The translations under genes and the position numbers were made by a program. From contig JAITLM010000143.1 of assembly GCA_031277885.1 (NCBI GenBank), positions 1 to 64,000 of the forward strand: a stretch of 64,000 bases of DNA, given 5' to 3'. Positions 36,029 through 44,727 of this stretch are shown here, one piece after another. The DNA comes from Microbacterium sp. (GTDB lineage Bacteria; Actinomycetota; Actinomycetes; Actinomycetales; Microbacteriaceae). The notes beneath the pieces were generated by a model, which was not told where the DNA came from, ran no database searches, and worked only from the letters and a program-made list of their open reading frames with translations. Position 1 is the stretch's first letter; each line of letters opens with the position of its first letter.

Positions 36029-36534
36029 GCCTCGGGGGCGTTCAGCGGGTCGTCGGCGACCCAGAGCTCGTCGTCGGCGCGCAGCGCCTGCCAGGCCGCC
36101 ACCAGGACGCCCACGGCTGCCGCGGCGCCGAGGATGATCGCGATCACGGCGCCGATGCCGAGGCCGCTCTTGCGCTCGGCCGGCGCGGCGAGGACGGCGC
36201 GGGGCGTGTGCGCGGTTCCGGTGCGCTTGGCGTTCGCGATGTCCCACGCGGTGAGGGCGGATCCGACGACGCCGCCGATCGCCGGGACGACCTTGTGGTC
36301 GACGACGTCGCGGGAGAACTTGACCCCCTTGTCGACGGCGGGCACCACGCGGTGCTCGTACACGTCCTGCACCGTGGGCACGACCTGCTCGCGGCGGAAG
36401 TTGTCGAGCTGACGACCCGCCTCACGGGCGACGTTCGCGGCCTCGCCGACGACGACCTGCTGGGCGGCCCACAGCTTGGCGGCCTCGCTCTGCAGCTGGC
36501 GGAGTTCCTTCTGACGCTTGCGGCTCAGGCTCAC
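36025..36534 (-). CDS. CwsA-position membrane protein
   Basis: 169 residues: N-terminal charged helices (KRQKELRQLQSEAAKLWAAQ), a central part with repeated VVPTVQDVYEHRVVPAVDKG / VVPAIGG motifs, then one transmembrane segment near 124-147 and an acidic C-terminus. It lies next to ppiA and divergent from it, exactly where M. tuberculosis has cwsA (Rv0008c), a single-TM division/cell-shape protein interacting with CrgA. Sequence similarity to CwsA is not evident by eye, so the link is positional. Confidence 0.65.
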   Translation of the reverse strand: MSLSRKRQKELRQLQSEAAKLWAAQQVVVGEAANVAREAGRQLDNFRREQVVPTVQDVYEHRVVPAVDKGVKFSRDVVDHKVVPAIGGVVGSALTAWDIANAKRTGTAHTPRAVLAAPAERKSGLGIGAVIAIILGAAAAVGVLVAAWQALRADDELWVADDPLNAPEA

Positions 36535-36665
36535 GATGCCCTCCCAATCGAAACGGGGTTCGGACTCACCATCTTGCCAGACAAGCTCCTGAGTGGCGGG
36601 TGTGCGTCGGAGAAGTTCCTGGGGGAATCGGAAGACTGCAGGGGATCCGATGCGAGAATGGACCC

Positions 36666-37223
36666 ATGCCTCACGCCACTCACGTCGCCACGCTGCACAC
36701 CAACCACGGAGACATCGTCATCAACCTCTTCGGTGACCACGCTCCCCGCACCGTGAAGAACTTCGTCGAACTCTCCGACGGCACCGGATCCTGGGCGCCC
36801 CCGGCCCCCGGCAAGCCCGGCGAGGGTGCGCTGTAGAAGGACGTCATCTTCCACCGCATCATCCCGAACTTCATGATCCAGGGCGGCGACCCGCTCGGAC
36901 AGGGCGTCGGCGGCCCCGGCTACACCTTCAACGACGAGATCCACGGCGAGCTGAACTTCAACGAGCCCTACATCCTCGCGATGGCCAACGCCGGCCTGCG
37001 CCGTAACGCCATCACCGGTCAGGCCGAGGGCACCAACGGCTCGCAGTTCTTCATCACGACCGACCCGACCCCGTGGCTGCAGGGCAAGCACACGATCTTC
37101 GGCGAGGTCGCGGACGACGCCTCCAAGGCCGTCGTGGACGAGATCGCGGCCGTGCGCACCGGAGCGGGCGACCGTCCGGTCGAGGACGTCGTGCTGCAGT
37201 CCGTCGACATCGTCGCGAACTGA
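36666..37223 (+). pseudogene. ppiA: Peptidyl-prolyl cis-trans isomerase A with in-frame amber codon
   Basis: Cyclophilin-type isomerase of 185 residues if read through. Frame 36666-37223 is open except for TAG at 36834-36836 (codon 57), where the family has Tyr ([14 protein letters not shown]); TAC to TAG is one base change. Downstream keeps [15 protein letters not shown] and [14 protein letters not shown], including the catalytic Arg and Phe. A restart at ATG 36873 would lack the first 69 residues and is unlikely to fold. It could be a recent null, a sequencing error, or suppressed. Confidence 0.88.
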
Positions 37224-37251
37224 CCCCGCCCCCGGACTCCGGAGCGCACGG

Positions 37252-38142
37252 ATGACGACTTCGGAGTTCCACGCGAATCCCGACAACTTCTGCTACCGGC
37301 ATCCCGGCCGGCAGAGCTTCGTGCTGTGCCAGCGGTGCATGCGCACGATCTGCCCGGAGTGCCAGACCCAGGCTCCGGTCGGGGTGATCTGCCCCGAGTG
37401 CATGCAGGAGCAGCGTCGGAATCAGACGCCAGCCCAGCGCCGGGCCAACCGGCGCTGGGGCGCGCGTTCGATGACCGCCGTCGGCGGTCGTCCGCTCGTG
37501 ACGTACTGGATCCTCGCGATCACCTCGGCCGTGAGCCTGCTGCAGTTCGTGCCCGGGATCGGCGGGTTCCTCACGAGCAACCTGCAGTTCTGGGCCGGCA
37601 ATCTCTATCCGTCCCTGTCGGGGGCGCCGTTCGAGCCCTGGCGTCTGCTGACCACGCTGCTCGTGCACGGCAACTTCATCCACCTGGGCCTCAACATGCT
37701 CGCTCTGTGGATGGTCGGCCAGAGCCTCGAGCCACTGATCGGCCGTGCGAAGTTCCTCACTCTCTATCTGGTGAGCGGCCTCGCCGGATCCGTCGGCGTC
37801 GCATTGATGTCGCCCAGCACCCCGACGGTCGGCGCCTCCGGGGCGATCTTCGGACTCCTCGCCGCGCTGCTCGTCGTGGGCCGGCATCTCGGCGCGAACG
37901 TCATCGGCATCCTCGTCGTGCTCGTGATCAACTTCGTGTACGGCTTCATCGTCCCGGGGGTGGCCTGGCAGGCGCACATCGGCGGCGCGGTCGCCGGCGC
38001 CCTGGTGGCGCTCATCTACGTGCGCACGAGCGGTCGCGGCACGACCAAGTTCTGGTGGATCGGGCTCGTCTCCGCGCTCGTCCTCGTACTGCTCGTCGTG
38101 GCCGCGGTCGTTCCGCCTCTGCTCATCACCGCCGGTCACTGA
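37252..38142 (+). CDS. Rhomboid-family intramembrane serine protease
   Basis: 296 residues. An N-terminal B-box-like zinc-binding segment (YRHPGRQSFVLCQRCMRTIC, CPEC, CPEC; about 15-55) precedes six to seven transmembrane helices. Catalytic serine is in VGASGAIFG near residue 197 and catalytic histidine in QAHIGG near 243; HGNFIHLGLNM near 140 is the conserved TM2 motif. This matches Rv0110-type and the Rv0009-neighbour rhomboids of Actinobacteria. It starts 28 bases after ppiA. Confidence 0.93.
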   Translation: MTTSEFHANPDNFCYRHPGRQSFVLCQRCMRTICPECQTQAPVGVICPECMQEQRRNQTPAQRRANRRWGARSMTAVGGRPLVTYWILAITSAVSLLQFVPGIGGFLTSNLQFWAGNLYPSLSGAPFEPWRLLTTLLVHGNFIHLGLNMLALWMVGQSLEPLIGRAKFLTLYLVSGLAGSVGVALMSPSTPTVGASGAIFGLLAALLVVGRHLGANVIGILVVLVINFVYGFIVPGVAWQAHIGGAVAGALVALIYVRTSGRGTTKFWWIGLVSALVLVLLVVAAVVPPLLITAGH

Positions 38143-38153
38143 CCCCAGCCGCA

Positions 38154-38185
38154 GAACGGCCCTCGCCTTCGGGCGGGGGCCGTTC
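38154..38185 (+). terminator. Terminator after the rhomboid gene
   Basis: GAACGGCCCTCGCC / GGGCGGGGGCCGTTC stem with a TTC loop, 11 bases after the stop, then GTCGTT. A weak T tract only. Confidence 0.75.
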
Positions 38186-38244
38186 GTCGTTCTGCCGAGG
38201 GTGTGAATGACAGGCGTGTAATTCTCCCCACATGGGGATAGATC

Positions 38245-38317
38245 TGTGGATAACTTCGGGGACGGGGTGTGCATATCCATCCCCAGAATGTGGATAACCC
38301 CTCAGATCCGTGGACAA
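38245..38317. promoter_or_regulatory. Satellite DnaA-box cluster
   Basis: Perfect boxes TGTGGATAA at 38245-38253 and 38289-38297, plus a two-mismatch box CGTGGACAA at 38309-38317. The first box context ATCTGTGGATAACTTCGGGGA is almost identical to oriC at 4891-4910 (ATCTGTGGATAACTCGGGGA). Lies in the 295-base gap between convergent rhomboid and crgA genes. Confidence 0.75.
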
Positions 38318-38356
38318 CCCTGCGGATGACGGGCTACGGCGGTCCCTGAACCGGTC

Positions 38357-38378
38357 GGTCCCTGAGCCTGTCGAAGGG
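38357..38378. repeat. Dispersed GGTCCCTGAGCCTGTCGAAGGG repeat
   Basis: 22-bp sequence of a type common in intergenic DNA of many high-GC bacteria. A truncated copy GGTCCCTGAACCGGT lies immediately upstream at 38341-38355. Related to the repeat at 28121-28158. Confidence 0.7.
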
Positions 38379-38388
38379 TGGGATGCAG

Positions 38389-38417
38389 AAACGCCCCCGC
38401 GGAGAGCGGGGGCGTTT
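38389..38417. terminator. Terminator hairpin downstream of crgA
   Basis: 12-bp perfect stem AAACGCCCCCGC / GCGGGGGCGTTT with a five-base loop, 21 bases beyond the crgA stop on the minus strand. On the minus strand it ends GCGTTTCTG. It could act in both directions. Confidence 0.8.
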
Positions 38418-38437
38418 CGGAGAACAGGAGGGCGACG

Positions 38438-38677
38438 TCAGCGCCAGCGCGTGGTCATCAGGAAGCCGATCAGGGCGATGCCGAGGCCGATCAGCAGGTT
38501 CCAGGACTGCAGACCCGGGATCGGGTACTGCATGCCGGTGATGTAGAAGACCAGGATCCAGGCGAGGCCCAGCAGCATGAAGCCGACCATGACCGGCTTG
38601 AACCACACGGCGTTGGGTGCGGCTTCGCCGTCGACCTTCTCTGCGACGGCTTCTTCGGGCTTGCGGGATCGTGCCAT
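38438..38677 (-). CDS. crgA: Cell division protein CrgA
   Basis: 79 residues: basic N-terminus (MARSRKPEEAVAEK), two transmembrane segments near 27-47 and 57-75, and the family motif NAVWFKPVMVGFMLLGLAWI and TTRWR terminus. CrgA bridges FtsZ and septal peptidoglycan enzymes in Actinobacteria. ATG 38675-38677 is preferred; GTG two codons upstream is possible. Synteny with sortase and pknB genes is conserved. Confidence 0.93.
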   Translation of the reverse strand: MARSRKPEEAVAEKVDGEAAPNAVWFKPVMVGFMLLGLAWILVFYITGMQYPIPGLQSWNLLIGLGIALIGFLMTTRWR

Positions 38678-38754
38678 GCGCACAGTCTACCCAACGGACC
38701 CTCCCGACATCAGGCTGACCTCCGGCGGCAAGGTCCGCTCGGTAGGATCGCGGG

Positions 38755-39543
38755 ATGACCGATGCCCCGCGAGCCGCCACGCGCCGTGCCCGTCGGGGCC
38801 GACGCCCGCGTCGCCGCGCCACGGTCGTGAGCGTGCTCGGGGAGCTGCTGCTGACCGCGGGCGTGGTGGTGCTGCTGTACGCCGCCTGGCAGATGTGGAT
38901 CGGCGACATCATCATGAGCGCGTCCGCGAACGACAAGGGGCAGCAGATCTCCCAGGCCTGGGCCAAGGCGCCCGCGCCGGCCCTGCCGCCCGTGATCGAC
39001 GACGGGAACGGCGTCGACGGCGCTCATCCCCGGTATGAGCCGCCCGTGATGACCCCGCCCGCGAACGGCGTCCCCTGGGGCGCGCAGATGCACGTGCCGC
39101 GGTGGGGATCCGACTACAACGTGCAGATCGCGGGCGGGGTGACGAGGCCCGACACCCTCGACCACGGCTGGATCGGTGTGTATCCCACCTCCGGGATGCC
39201 CGGACAGCCCGGCAACTTCACGATGGCCGCGCACCGCACCACCTGGGGCAAGCCCTTCAACCAGCTCGACAAGCTGCACCTGAACGACGCGATCGTGATC
39301 GAGACGGAGCAGGGGTGGTACACCTACCGGTTCCGGACCCTGGAGTACGTGACACCCGACAGCGTCGACGTGCTGGATCCCGTTCCGCAGGAGCCGGGCG
39401 TCGCCGCCGGGGGCCGGTACATCACCCTCACCGCGTGCTCGCCGCTGTACTCGCTGGCCGAGCGCATCGTGGCGTACGGGGTGTTCGAGAGCTTCCAGCC
39501 GCGGGCCTTGGGTGCCCCGGCATCGTTGAAGGCGGTGAGCTGA
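38755..39543 (+). CDS. Class E sortase
   Basis: 262 residues: basic leader, one signal-anchor segment (SVLGELLLTAGVVVLLYAAWQMW, about 24-45), then the sortase barrel. Catalytic His in MAAHRTTWGKPFNQL near 160, catalytic Cys in LTACSPLYSLAERI near 227 (TLTACSP form), Arg in ERIV. Class E sortases anchor LAXTG-type proteins in high-GC Gram positives. Stop overlaps the next start by one base (TGATG). Confidence 0.92.
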   Translation: MTDAPRAATRRARRGRRPRRRATVVSVLGELLLTAGVVVLLYAAWQMWIGDIIMSASANDKGQQISQAWAKAPAPALPPVIDDGNGVDGAHPRYEPPVMTPPANGVPWGAQMHVPRWGSDYNVQIAGGVTRPDTLDHGWIGVYPTSGMPGQPGNFTMAAHRTTWGKPFNQLDKLHLNDAIVIETEQGWYTYRFRTLEYVTPDSVDVLDPVPQEPGVAAGGRYITLTACSPLYSLAERIVAYGVFESFQPRALGAPASLKAVS

Positions 39544-39716
39544 TGTACGGCGCTCTGTGGCGGATCCTCCCCGGCCCCTGGTGGGTGCGGCTGATCATCG
39601 TGCTCGCGCTGCTCGCGGCCGTGCTCTACGGCCTGATGTTCTGGGTGTTCCCCTGGGTGAGCCCGTTCATCTCGCCGGGCGACGTCAGCATCGAGCCCAC
39701 ACCGACCGCGACCTGA
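39543..39716 (+). CDS. 57-residue single-TM protein after the sortase
   Basis: Small protein with LPGPWWVRLIIVLALLAAVLYGLMFWVFPWV membrane region (about 9-40; key WWVR, then FPWVSPFI) and a short Pro/Thr tail. Coupled to the sortase by a TGATG overlap. Such short partners recur after class E sortases in Micrococcales; function unknown. Confidence 0.8.
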   Translation: MYGALWRILPGPWWVRLIIVLALLAAVLYGLMFWVFPWVSPFISPGDVSIEPTPTAT

Positions 39717-39758
39717 GCGGGACCGGGCTCTTCGAGAGCCCCGGTCCCGGCCCGGCTG

Positions 39759-41480
39759 CTACTTGCCGGTGCAGTAGGTCAGGTCGATCGTGGACAGCAC
39801 GGGCACGTCCCCCGGAGGCGCCGACATCGATGCGACGGTCTTGGGGTCGGTGGCCTTGCACTGCGGGTTCTCGATCGGGTTCGCGGTCAGCCCCAGCTGC
39901 TGCAGGGTCTGGGTCGCGGACTCGAGCGTCCAGCCGGTGAGGTCGTTGAGGGTCACGACGCCGCTGGCCACGACGAGATCGATCACGGTGCCCGGTGCCA
40001 CCTTGGCGTCGGCCTGCACGCTCGACGACAGCACGATGTCGTGCTGCGTGCGCGGATCGTTCCTCTGGGTCACGGACCCGAGCTGCAGACCGGCCTTGGA
40101 CAGCGTGTCCTTCGCGGCGGTGGCGCTGAGGCCGACCAGCTGGGGTACGGCGACATCGGCGGCGCCGGAGGAGACGTACACGGTGACCGACTGGCCCTTG
40201 TCCATGTGCGCGCCGGCTTCGGGCTCCGTGCTGACGACCTTGCCCTTGTCGACGGTCGCATCCGCCTGATCGATGCGGATCGCGCGCAGGTCGCTCTTCG
40301 CGAGCAGCGCGACCGCCGACTCGTAGGTCTGACCCGCAAGACTCGGCACCGATCGCGTGGCGGTCGGCACTTCGGCGGTGGGCTTGATCGCGAGCACCCA
40401 GATCAGCACCGAGGCCATCAGCACGACGAGCAGCGCGACGCCCGCCCAGATCCAGGCCACCGGAGGCCCCGACTGCGTGCGCGTCATGGTCGTGTCGGTC
40501 GAGAGCTGACGCAGCGTGCGCGCGGTCTCCTGCGCGTGCCGCGGGCTCGGGCCGTAGAGCTCGCTGGTGAGCGAGGACAGCTGCTTCTTCGTGGGCACGG
40601 CGCCGGTCACGGCGTCGTCGAGCGCGGTGCGGAACGAGACCGCATCGGGGAAGCGCTGGAACGGATCCTTCGCCATCGCCCGGAGCACGACCGGATCCAG
40701 GGCGCGGATGCGCTCGAGCTCGGCGGCGGAGTGCTCCTCGTCGTGCACCTCGCTCGGCGGCAGCGGCGTCTCGCTGACGTGCTGGTAGGCGACGGCGACC
40801 GGCGAGTCTCCGCGGAACGGCTGGCGTCCCGTCAGCATCTCGTACAGCACGATGCCCGCGGAGTACAGGTCGGTGCGGGCGTCGACCTGCTCCCCCTTGG
40901 CCTGCTCCGGAGAGAAGTATGCGGCGGTGCCGATGATCTGGGTGGTCTCGGCGACCGTGGAGGAGGAGTCCGAGACGGCGCGGGCGATCCCGAAGTCCAT
41001 CACCTTGACCGTGCCGTCCGGGGTCACCTTGACGTTGCCGGGCTTGATGTCGCGGTGCACGACGCCGGCGCGGTGGGAGTACTCCAGCGCCTCGAGGATG
41101 CCGTCCGCATAGCGCACGGCATCGACGGTCGCCACGGGGCCTCGCGCGATGATGTCCTTCAGCAGATCGCCGGGGACGAGCTCCATGACGATGAAGGGGA
41201 CCGGTTCGGCGGGAGTCCCGCCGGCCTCCGCGGTGCTGTCCTCGCCCGCGTCGAACACGCGCACGATCGAGGGGTGCGACATGCGCGAGGCCGCCTGCGC
41301 CTCCATCCGGAACCGGGTGCGGAACGCGGCGTCGCGAGCGAGTTCCCGGTCCAGGATCTTGATCGCGACCTCGCGCCCGAGGGTCAGGTCGTATCCCCGG
41401 TGCACATGTGCCATGCCACCGCGGCCGATGAGGTCATCGACGCGGTAGCGACCGGCCATGACGCGCGTGATCGTCGCCAC
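39759..41480 (-). CDS. pknB: PASTA-domain serine/threonine kinase PknB
   Basis: 573 residues. Kinase domain (about 8-290): P loop GRGGMAHV, catalytic loop [15 protein letters not shown], activation loop with ETTQIIGTAAYFSPEQA. A juxtamembrane linker, one TM near 335-357, then three PASTA-like repeats that bind peptidoglycan fragments, ending in a lone C-terminal Cys pair. Start GTG 41480 gives VATITRVMAGRYR; ATG 41459 is possible. Regulates cell-wall synthesis with PknA and PstP. Confidence 0.93.
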   Translation of the reverse strand: MATITRVMAGRYRVDDLIGRGGMAHVHRGYDLTLGREVAIKILDRELARDAAFRTRFRMEAQAASRMSHPSIVRVFDAGEDSTAEAGGTPAEPVPFIVMELVPGDLLKDIIARGPVATVDAVRYADGILEALEYSHRAGVVHRDIKPGNVKVTPDGTVKVMDFGIARAVSDSSSTVAETTQIIGTAAYFSPEQAKGEQVDARTDLYSAGIVLYEMLTGRQPFRGDSPVAVAYQHVSETPLPPSEVHDEEHSAAELERIRALDPVVLRAMAKDPFQRFPDAVSFRTALDDAVTGAVPTKKQLSSLTSELYGPSPRHAQETARTLRQLSTDTTMTRTQSGPPVAWIWAGVALLVVLMASVLIWVLAIKPTAEVPTATRSVPSLAGQTYESAVALLAKSDLRAIRIDQADATVDKGKVVSTEPEAGAHMDKGQSVTVYVSSGAADVAVPQLVGLSATAAKDTLSKAGLQLGSVTQRNDPRTQHDIVLSSSVQADAKVAPGTVIDLVVASGVVTLNDLTGWTLESATQTLQQLGLTANPIENPQCKATDPKTVASMSAPPGDVPVLSTIDLTYCTGK

Positions 41481-41524
41481 AGAGGACCCCCCTGGTTCTC
41501 TTGTTGGATGTGCTTTCGGGCCGC

Positions 41525-43267
41525 TCAGGGCGTCGGAGCGGGTGTGACCGGGCCGGTGCCCGGCAGGATCGGCTGCGCCATCTGCGGCGACGGTCCGCTC
41601 TCGCGCTTGCTGTCGCCGCACAGCGCCAGGTAGGTCGCGGTGACCTGCGCTCCCGGCTGATTGGCGATCGAGATCTCGGCGTTGAGCGTGTTGGCGTCGA
41701 AGGTCTTCTGGGAGCCGTCGCCGACGAACGTCGCGTTGGTGAGGGTCACCACGTAGCCGGACACGTTGCCGGTGCCGCTCGGGCACACGAAGCCGGCCCA
41801 GCTCAGCTGCACGGTTCCGCCCGCGGTCGCGTTGCCGGCGAGCTTCGGAGCGGAGTCGGGTGCGCCGATCGGGACGAGGTCGCCGTACTCCGTGAGCTGC
41901 ACCACGGTGCCCTTCTTGACGTTGCCGCCGCTCGGATCGGTGCTGTAGATCGTGCCGACCTTGTCCTGCGACGAGGCGTGGTCGCCCGTGGAGCAGGTGC
42001 CGTCGAGGCCGGCACCCTTGAGCGTCTGCACGGCGGCGTCGCAGGTCTGCCCGATCAGGTTGAGCGTGCCGAGCGCGACCGTGTCGGAGGTCGGGGTGGG
42101 CGTGGGCGTCGGTGTCGGCGTCTTGGGCGGCGTCGAGCTCGCAGAGGTCGACGGAGCGGGCTCCGGCGCCTTCTGGTTCGACAGCAGCGCCCACAACGTG
42201 CCGCCGAGCACGATGACCAGCAGCGCGATGAGTGCGACGAGCGGCCAGGTCCAGGGGCTGCGCTTCTTCTTCTCCGGGGCCTCATCGGCCTCGGTCGGGA
42301 TCTGCGCGGTCGTCGGCATGATCGTGGTCGCACCCTGCGTCGCGCCGAGGAGCTGGGTCATGGCGTCGTCGCCCGTCGCACCCGCGACGGCACCGGCGCC
42401 CACGACGCCGGCGATGACGGCCGGCACCGCGATGGCCGCGGAGTTCAGGTCGCCGCGGCGCAACGCCTGCGCGGCGCGCGCGACCGTGGCCGCGGAGCTC
42501 GGCCGGTCGGCCGGCTTCTTCGCGATCATGGCCATGACGAGGTTCTGCACCGGCTGCGGCACGGTCGCGGGCAGCGGCGGCGGGGTGTCGTTGATCTGCG
42601 CCATGGCGATCGCGACCTGGGACTCGCCCGTGAACGGGCGCTTCCCCGCCAGGCACTCGTACGCGACGATGCCGAGCGAGTAGATGTCGGTGGCCGGCGA
42701 TGCGGCGTGTCCCGAGGCCTGCTCGGGCGAGAGGTACTGCACGGTGCCCATGACCTGGCCGGTGGCCGTGAGCGGCACCTGGTCGGCGATCCGGGCGATG
42801 CCGAAGTCGGTGATCTTGACGCGGCCGTCCGGGGTGATCAGCAGGTTGCCGGGCTTGATGTCGCGGTGCACGAGGCCCGCGGCGTGCGCGGCCTGCAGCG
42901 CGGAGGCGGTCTGGGCGACGATGTCGAGCGTCTTGTCGGCGCTGAGGGATCCCTCGCGCTCGATGATCGTGGAGAGGGCCTCGCCGGGGACGAGCTCCAT
43001 CACGAGGTAGGCAGAGCCGTTCTCCTCGCCGTAGTCGAAGACGCTCGCGATGCCCTCGTGGTTCACGAGGGCCGCGTGGCGGGCCTCGGCGCGGAAGCGC
43101 TCGAGGAACCCGGGATCCCCCATGTACTCGTCCTTGAGGATCTTGATGGCGACGGTCCGTCCGATGACGTGATCGGTCGCCTCCCATACCTCGCCCATGC
43201 CACCGATGGCGATCCGAGACTGCAGCTCGTAGCGACCGCCGAAATGCACACCCTGCGTCGGCCTCAT
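41525..43267 (-). CDS. pknA: Serine/threonine protein kinase PknA with PASTA-like tail
   Basis: 580 residues. Kinase domain (about 12-275) with GGMGEVW P loop, [10 protein letters not shown] and DFGIA motifs; activation loop [20 protein letters not shown] near 340-362, a Thr/Pro repeat linker ([11 protein letters not shown]), one PASTA domain (about 395-465) and an extra beta-rich extracellular domain with a Cys pair (VCPSGTG, LALCGD). Mycobacterial PknA lacks PASTA domains, so the extracellular part is enlarged here. ATG overlaps the pbpA stop. Confidence 0.9.
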   Translation of the reverse strand: MRPTQGVHFGGRYELQSRIAIGGMGEVWEATDHVIGRTVAIKILKDEYMGDPGFLERFRAEARHAALVNHEGIASVFDYGEENGSAYLVMELVPGEALSTIIEREGSLSADKTLDIVAQTASALQAAHAAGLVHRDIKPGNLLITPDGRVKITDFGIARIADQVPLTATGQVMGTVQYLSPEQASGHAASPATDIYSLGIVAYECLAGKRPFTGESQVAIAMAQINDTPPPLPATVPQPVQNLVMAMIAKKPADRPSSAATVARAAQALRRGDLNSAAIAVPAVIAGVVGAGAVAGATGDDAMTQLLGATQGATTIMPTTAQIPTEADEAPEKKKRSPWTWPLVALIALLVIVLGGTLWALLSNQKAPEPAPSTSASSTPPKTPTPTPTPTPTSDTVALGTLNLIGQTCDAAVQTLKGAGLDGTCSTGDHASSQDKVGTIYSTDPSGGNVKKGTVVQLTEYGDLVPIGAPDSAPKLAGNATAGGTVQLSWAGFVCPSGTGNVSGYVVTLTNATFVGDGSQKTFDANTLNAEISIANQPGAQVTATYLALCGDSKRESGPSPQMAQPILPGTGPVTPAPTP

Positions 43268-44727
43268 TTCTTCAGCACCGCCTCCATGACCTTCTTGGCA
43301 ATCGGTGATGCGATCGCATCACCGGATCCGGACTGTCCCTGCCCACCGCCGTCTTCGACGACGACCGCAACGGCGATCTCCGGGTTCGAAGCGGGCGCGA
43401 AGCCGGTGAACCACAGCGTGTAAGGGTTCGTGTCACCGTTCTCCGCTGTGCCCGTCTTACCGGCCACGTCGACTCCGTCTATTCTTGCACCCTGCGCCGC
43501 GCCGCTTGAGACCGACGCCTGCATGGCGGCGGTGATCGCCGCGGCCTGGTCGGAGCTCATCGCCTGCCCGAACTCGCTGTTGTCGATCTGCTTGAGCACG
43601 GACAGATCGTCGCCGAGCACCTGATCCACCATGCGCGGGTTCATCACGATGCCGTTGTTCGCGATGCCGGCCGAGACCATGGCCATCTGCAGGGGCGTCG
43701 CCCGCACGTCGCCCTGTCCGAAGCCCGTGAGACCCGTCTTGTCGGGCGAGAGGCTCTTCGGGTACATGGACGCGGTCGACTCGAGCGGGAGCGAGAACTC
43801 CTTGCCGAAGCCGAACTTCTCCGCCGAGGAGCGGATCGCCTTGTCCCCGAGCTGCACCGCGAGCTCGGCCATCGGGATGTTGCAGCTGTACCGGATCGCA
43901 TCGGCGAGGCTCACGGTCTGCCCGTCGCCGCCGGGGCACGTGCCGCCCCACGAGTTGTGCACGGCGGTGGTGGTGCCCGGCAGCGTGAACGCGGCGGGGT
44001 TCGGGAACGTCGACTGCATCGTGAACTTGCCGGAGTCGAGCGCCGCGGCGGCGACGACGAGCTTGAACGTGGACCCGGGAGGGTTCATGTTCCCCCCGAT
44101 CGCGCGGTTCGACAGCGGCTTGTTCGGGTCGGCGACGAGGCCGTCGTAGGTGGCGTTGGCGGCCTTCGAGTCGTGTACGGCGAGGCTGTTCGTGTCGTAG
44201 CCCGGGGTGGAGACCATCGCGAGGATCCGCCCCGTCTTCGGCTCGATCGCGACGACGGCGCCCTGGAGGCCCTGCAGCGCGTCGTAGGCGGCCTTCTGCG
44301 CGACGGGGTCGAGGCTGAGGCGGACGTTCGCGCCCTTCTGCGGCTGGCCCGAGACGATGCGCTCGATCGTCGAGAGGAAGTTCGATCCCCCGGTGCCGCT
44401 GAGCTCGCTGTTCATGGCCTTCTCGATGCCGGTCGCGCTGCCCAGTGCGGGGTTGTAGTAGCCGGTGACCGAGGACCACATCTGCGGATCCGTGTACACG
44501 CGCTGGAACGAGTACATGTCCCCCGACGGGGTCGACGTGGCGATCGGGGTGTCCCCGGCGAGGATGGATCCGCGCTGGATCTCGTAGCTGTCCAGCCGGG
44601 TGCGCCGGTTGGCGTCGTTCTGCGCGAGCGCATCCGCCTGCACGACCTGGATCCAGCTCACCGAGCCGAACAGGGCGAGGAACATGACCAGCACGAGGAT
44701 GCTGATCCTTCGGAGTTCCTTGGTCAT
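43264..44727 (-). CDS. pbpA: Penicillin-binding protein PbpA (class B transpeptidase)
   Basis: 487 residues: N-terminal TM anchor (about 8-28), PBP dimer domain, transpeptidase domain. SxxK motif in PPGSTFKLV near 230, SxN in [10 protein letters not shown] near 285, KTG in [10 protein letters not shown] near 430. Cross-links peptidoglycan in cooperation with RodA/FtsW-type SEDS protein encoded immediately upstream. ATGA overlaps at both ends show tight coupling. Confidence 0.95.
   Translation of the reverse strand: MTKELRRISILVLVMFLALFGSVSWIQVVQADALAQNDANRRTRLDSYEIQRGSILAGDTPIATSTPSGDMYSFQRVYTDPQMWSSVTGYYNPALGSATGIEKAMNSELSGTGGSNFLSTIERIVSGQPQKGANVRLSLDPVAQKAAYDALQGLQGAVVAIEPKTGRILAMVSTPGYDTNSLAVHDSKAANATYDGLVADPNKPLSNRAIGGNMNPPGSTFKLVVAAAALDSGKFTMQSTFPNPAAFTLPGTTTAVHNSWGGTCPGGDGQTVSLADAIRYSCNIPMAELAVQLGDKAIRSSAEKFGFGKEFSLPLESTASMYPKSLSPDKTGLTGFGQGDVRATPLQMAMVSAGIANNGIVMNPRMVDQVLGDDLSVLKQIDNSEFGQAMSSDQAAAITAAMQASVSSGAAQGARIDGVDVAGKTGTAENGDTNPYTLWFTGFAPASNPEIAVAVVVEDGGGQGQSGSGDAIASPIAKKVMEAVLKK

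Noticed and set aside
36600..36836. Genome-wide reassignment of TAG to an amino acid
   Set aside because: dciA ends cleanly with TAG at 8713-8715 and other genes use TGA/TAA, so TAG still functions as a stop.
42040..42120. Short tandem repeat ([11 protein letters not shown]) as a possible phase-variable tract
   Set aside because: It is a Thr/Pro linker coded by mixed codons in frame within pknA, a common extracellular spacer.
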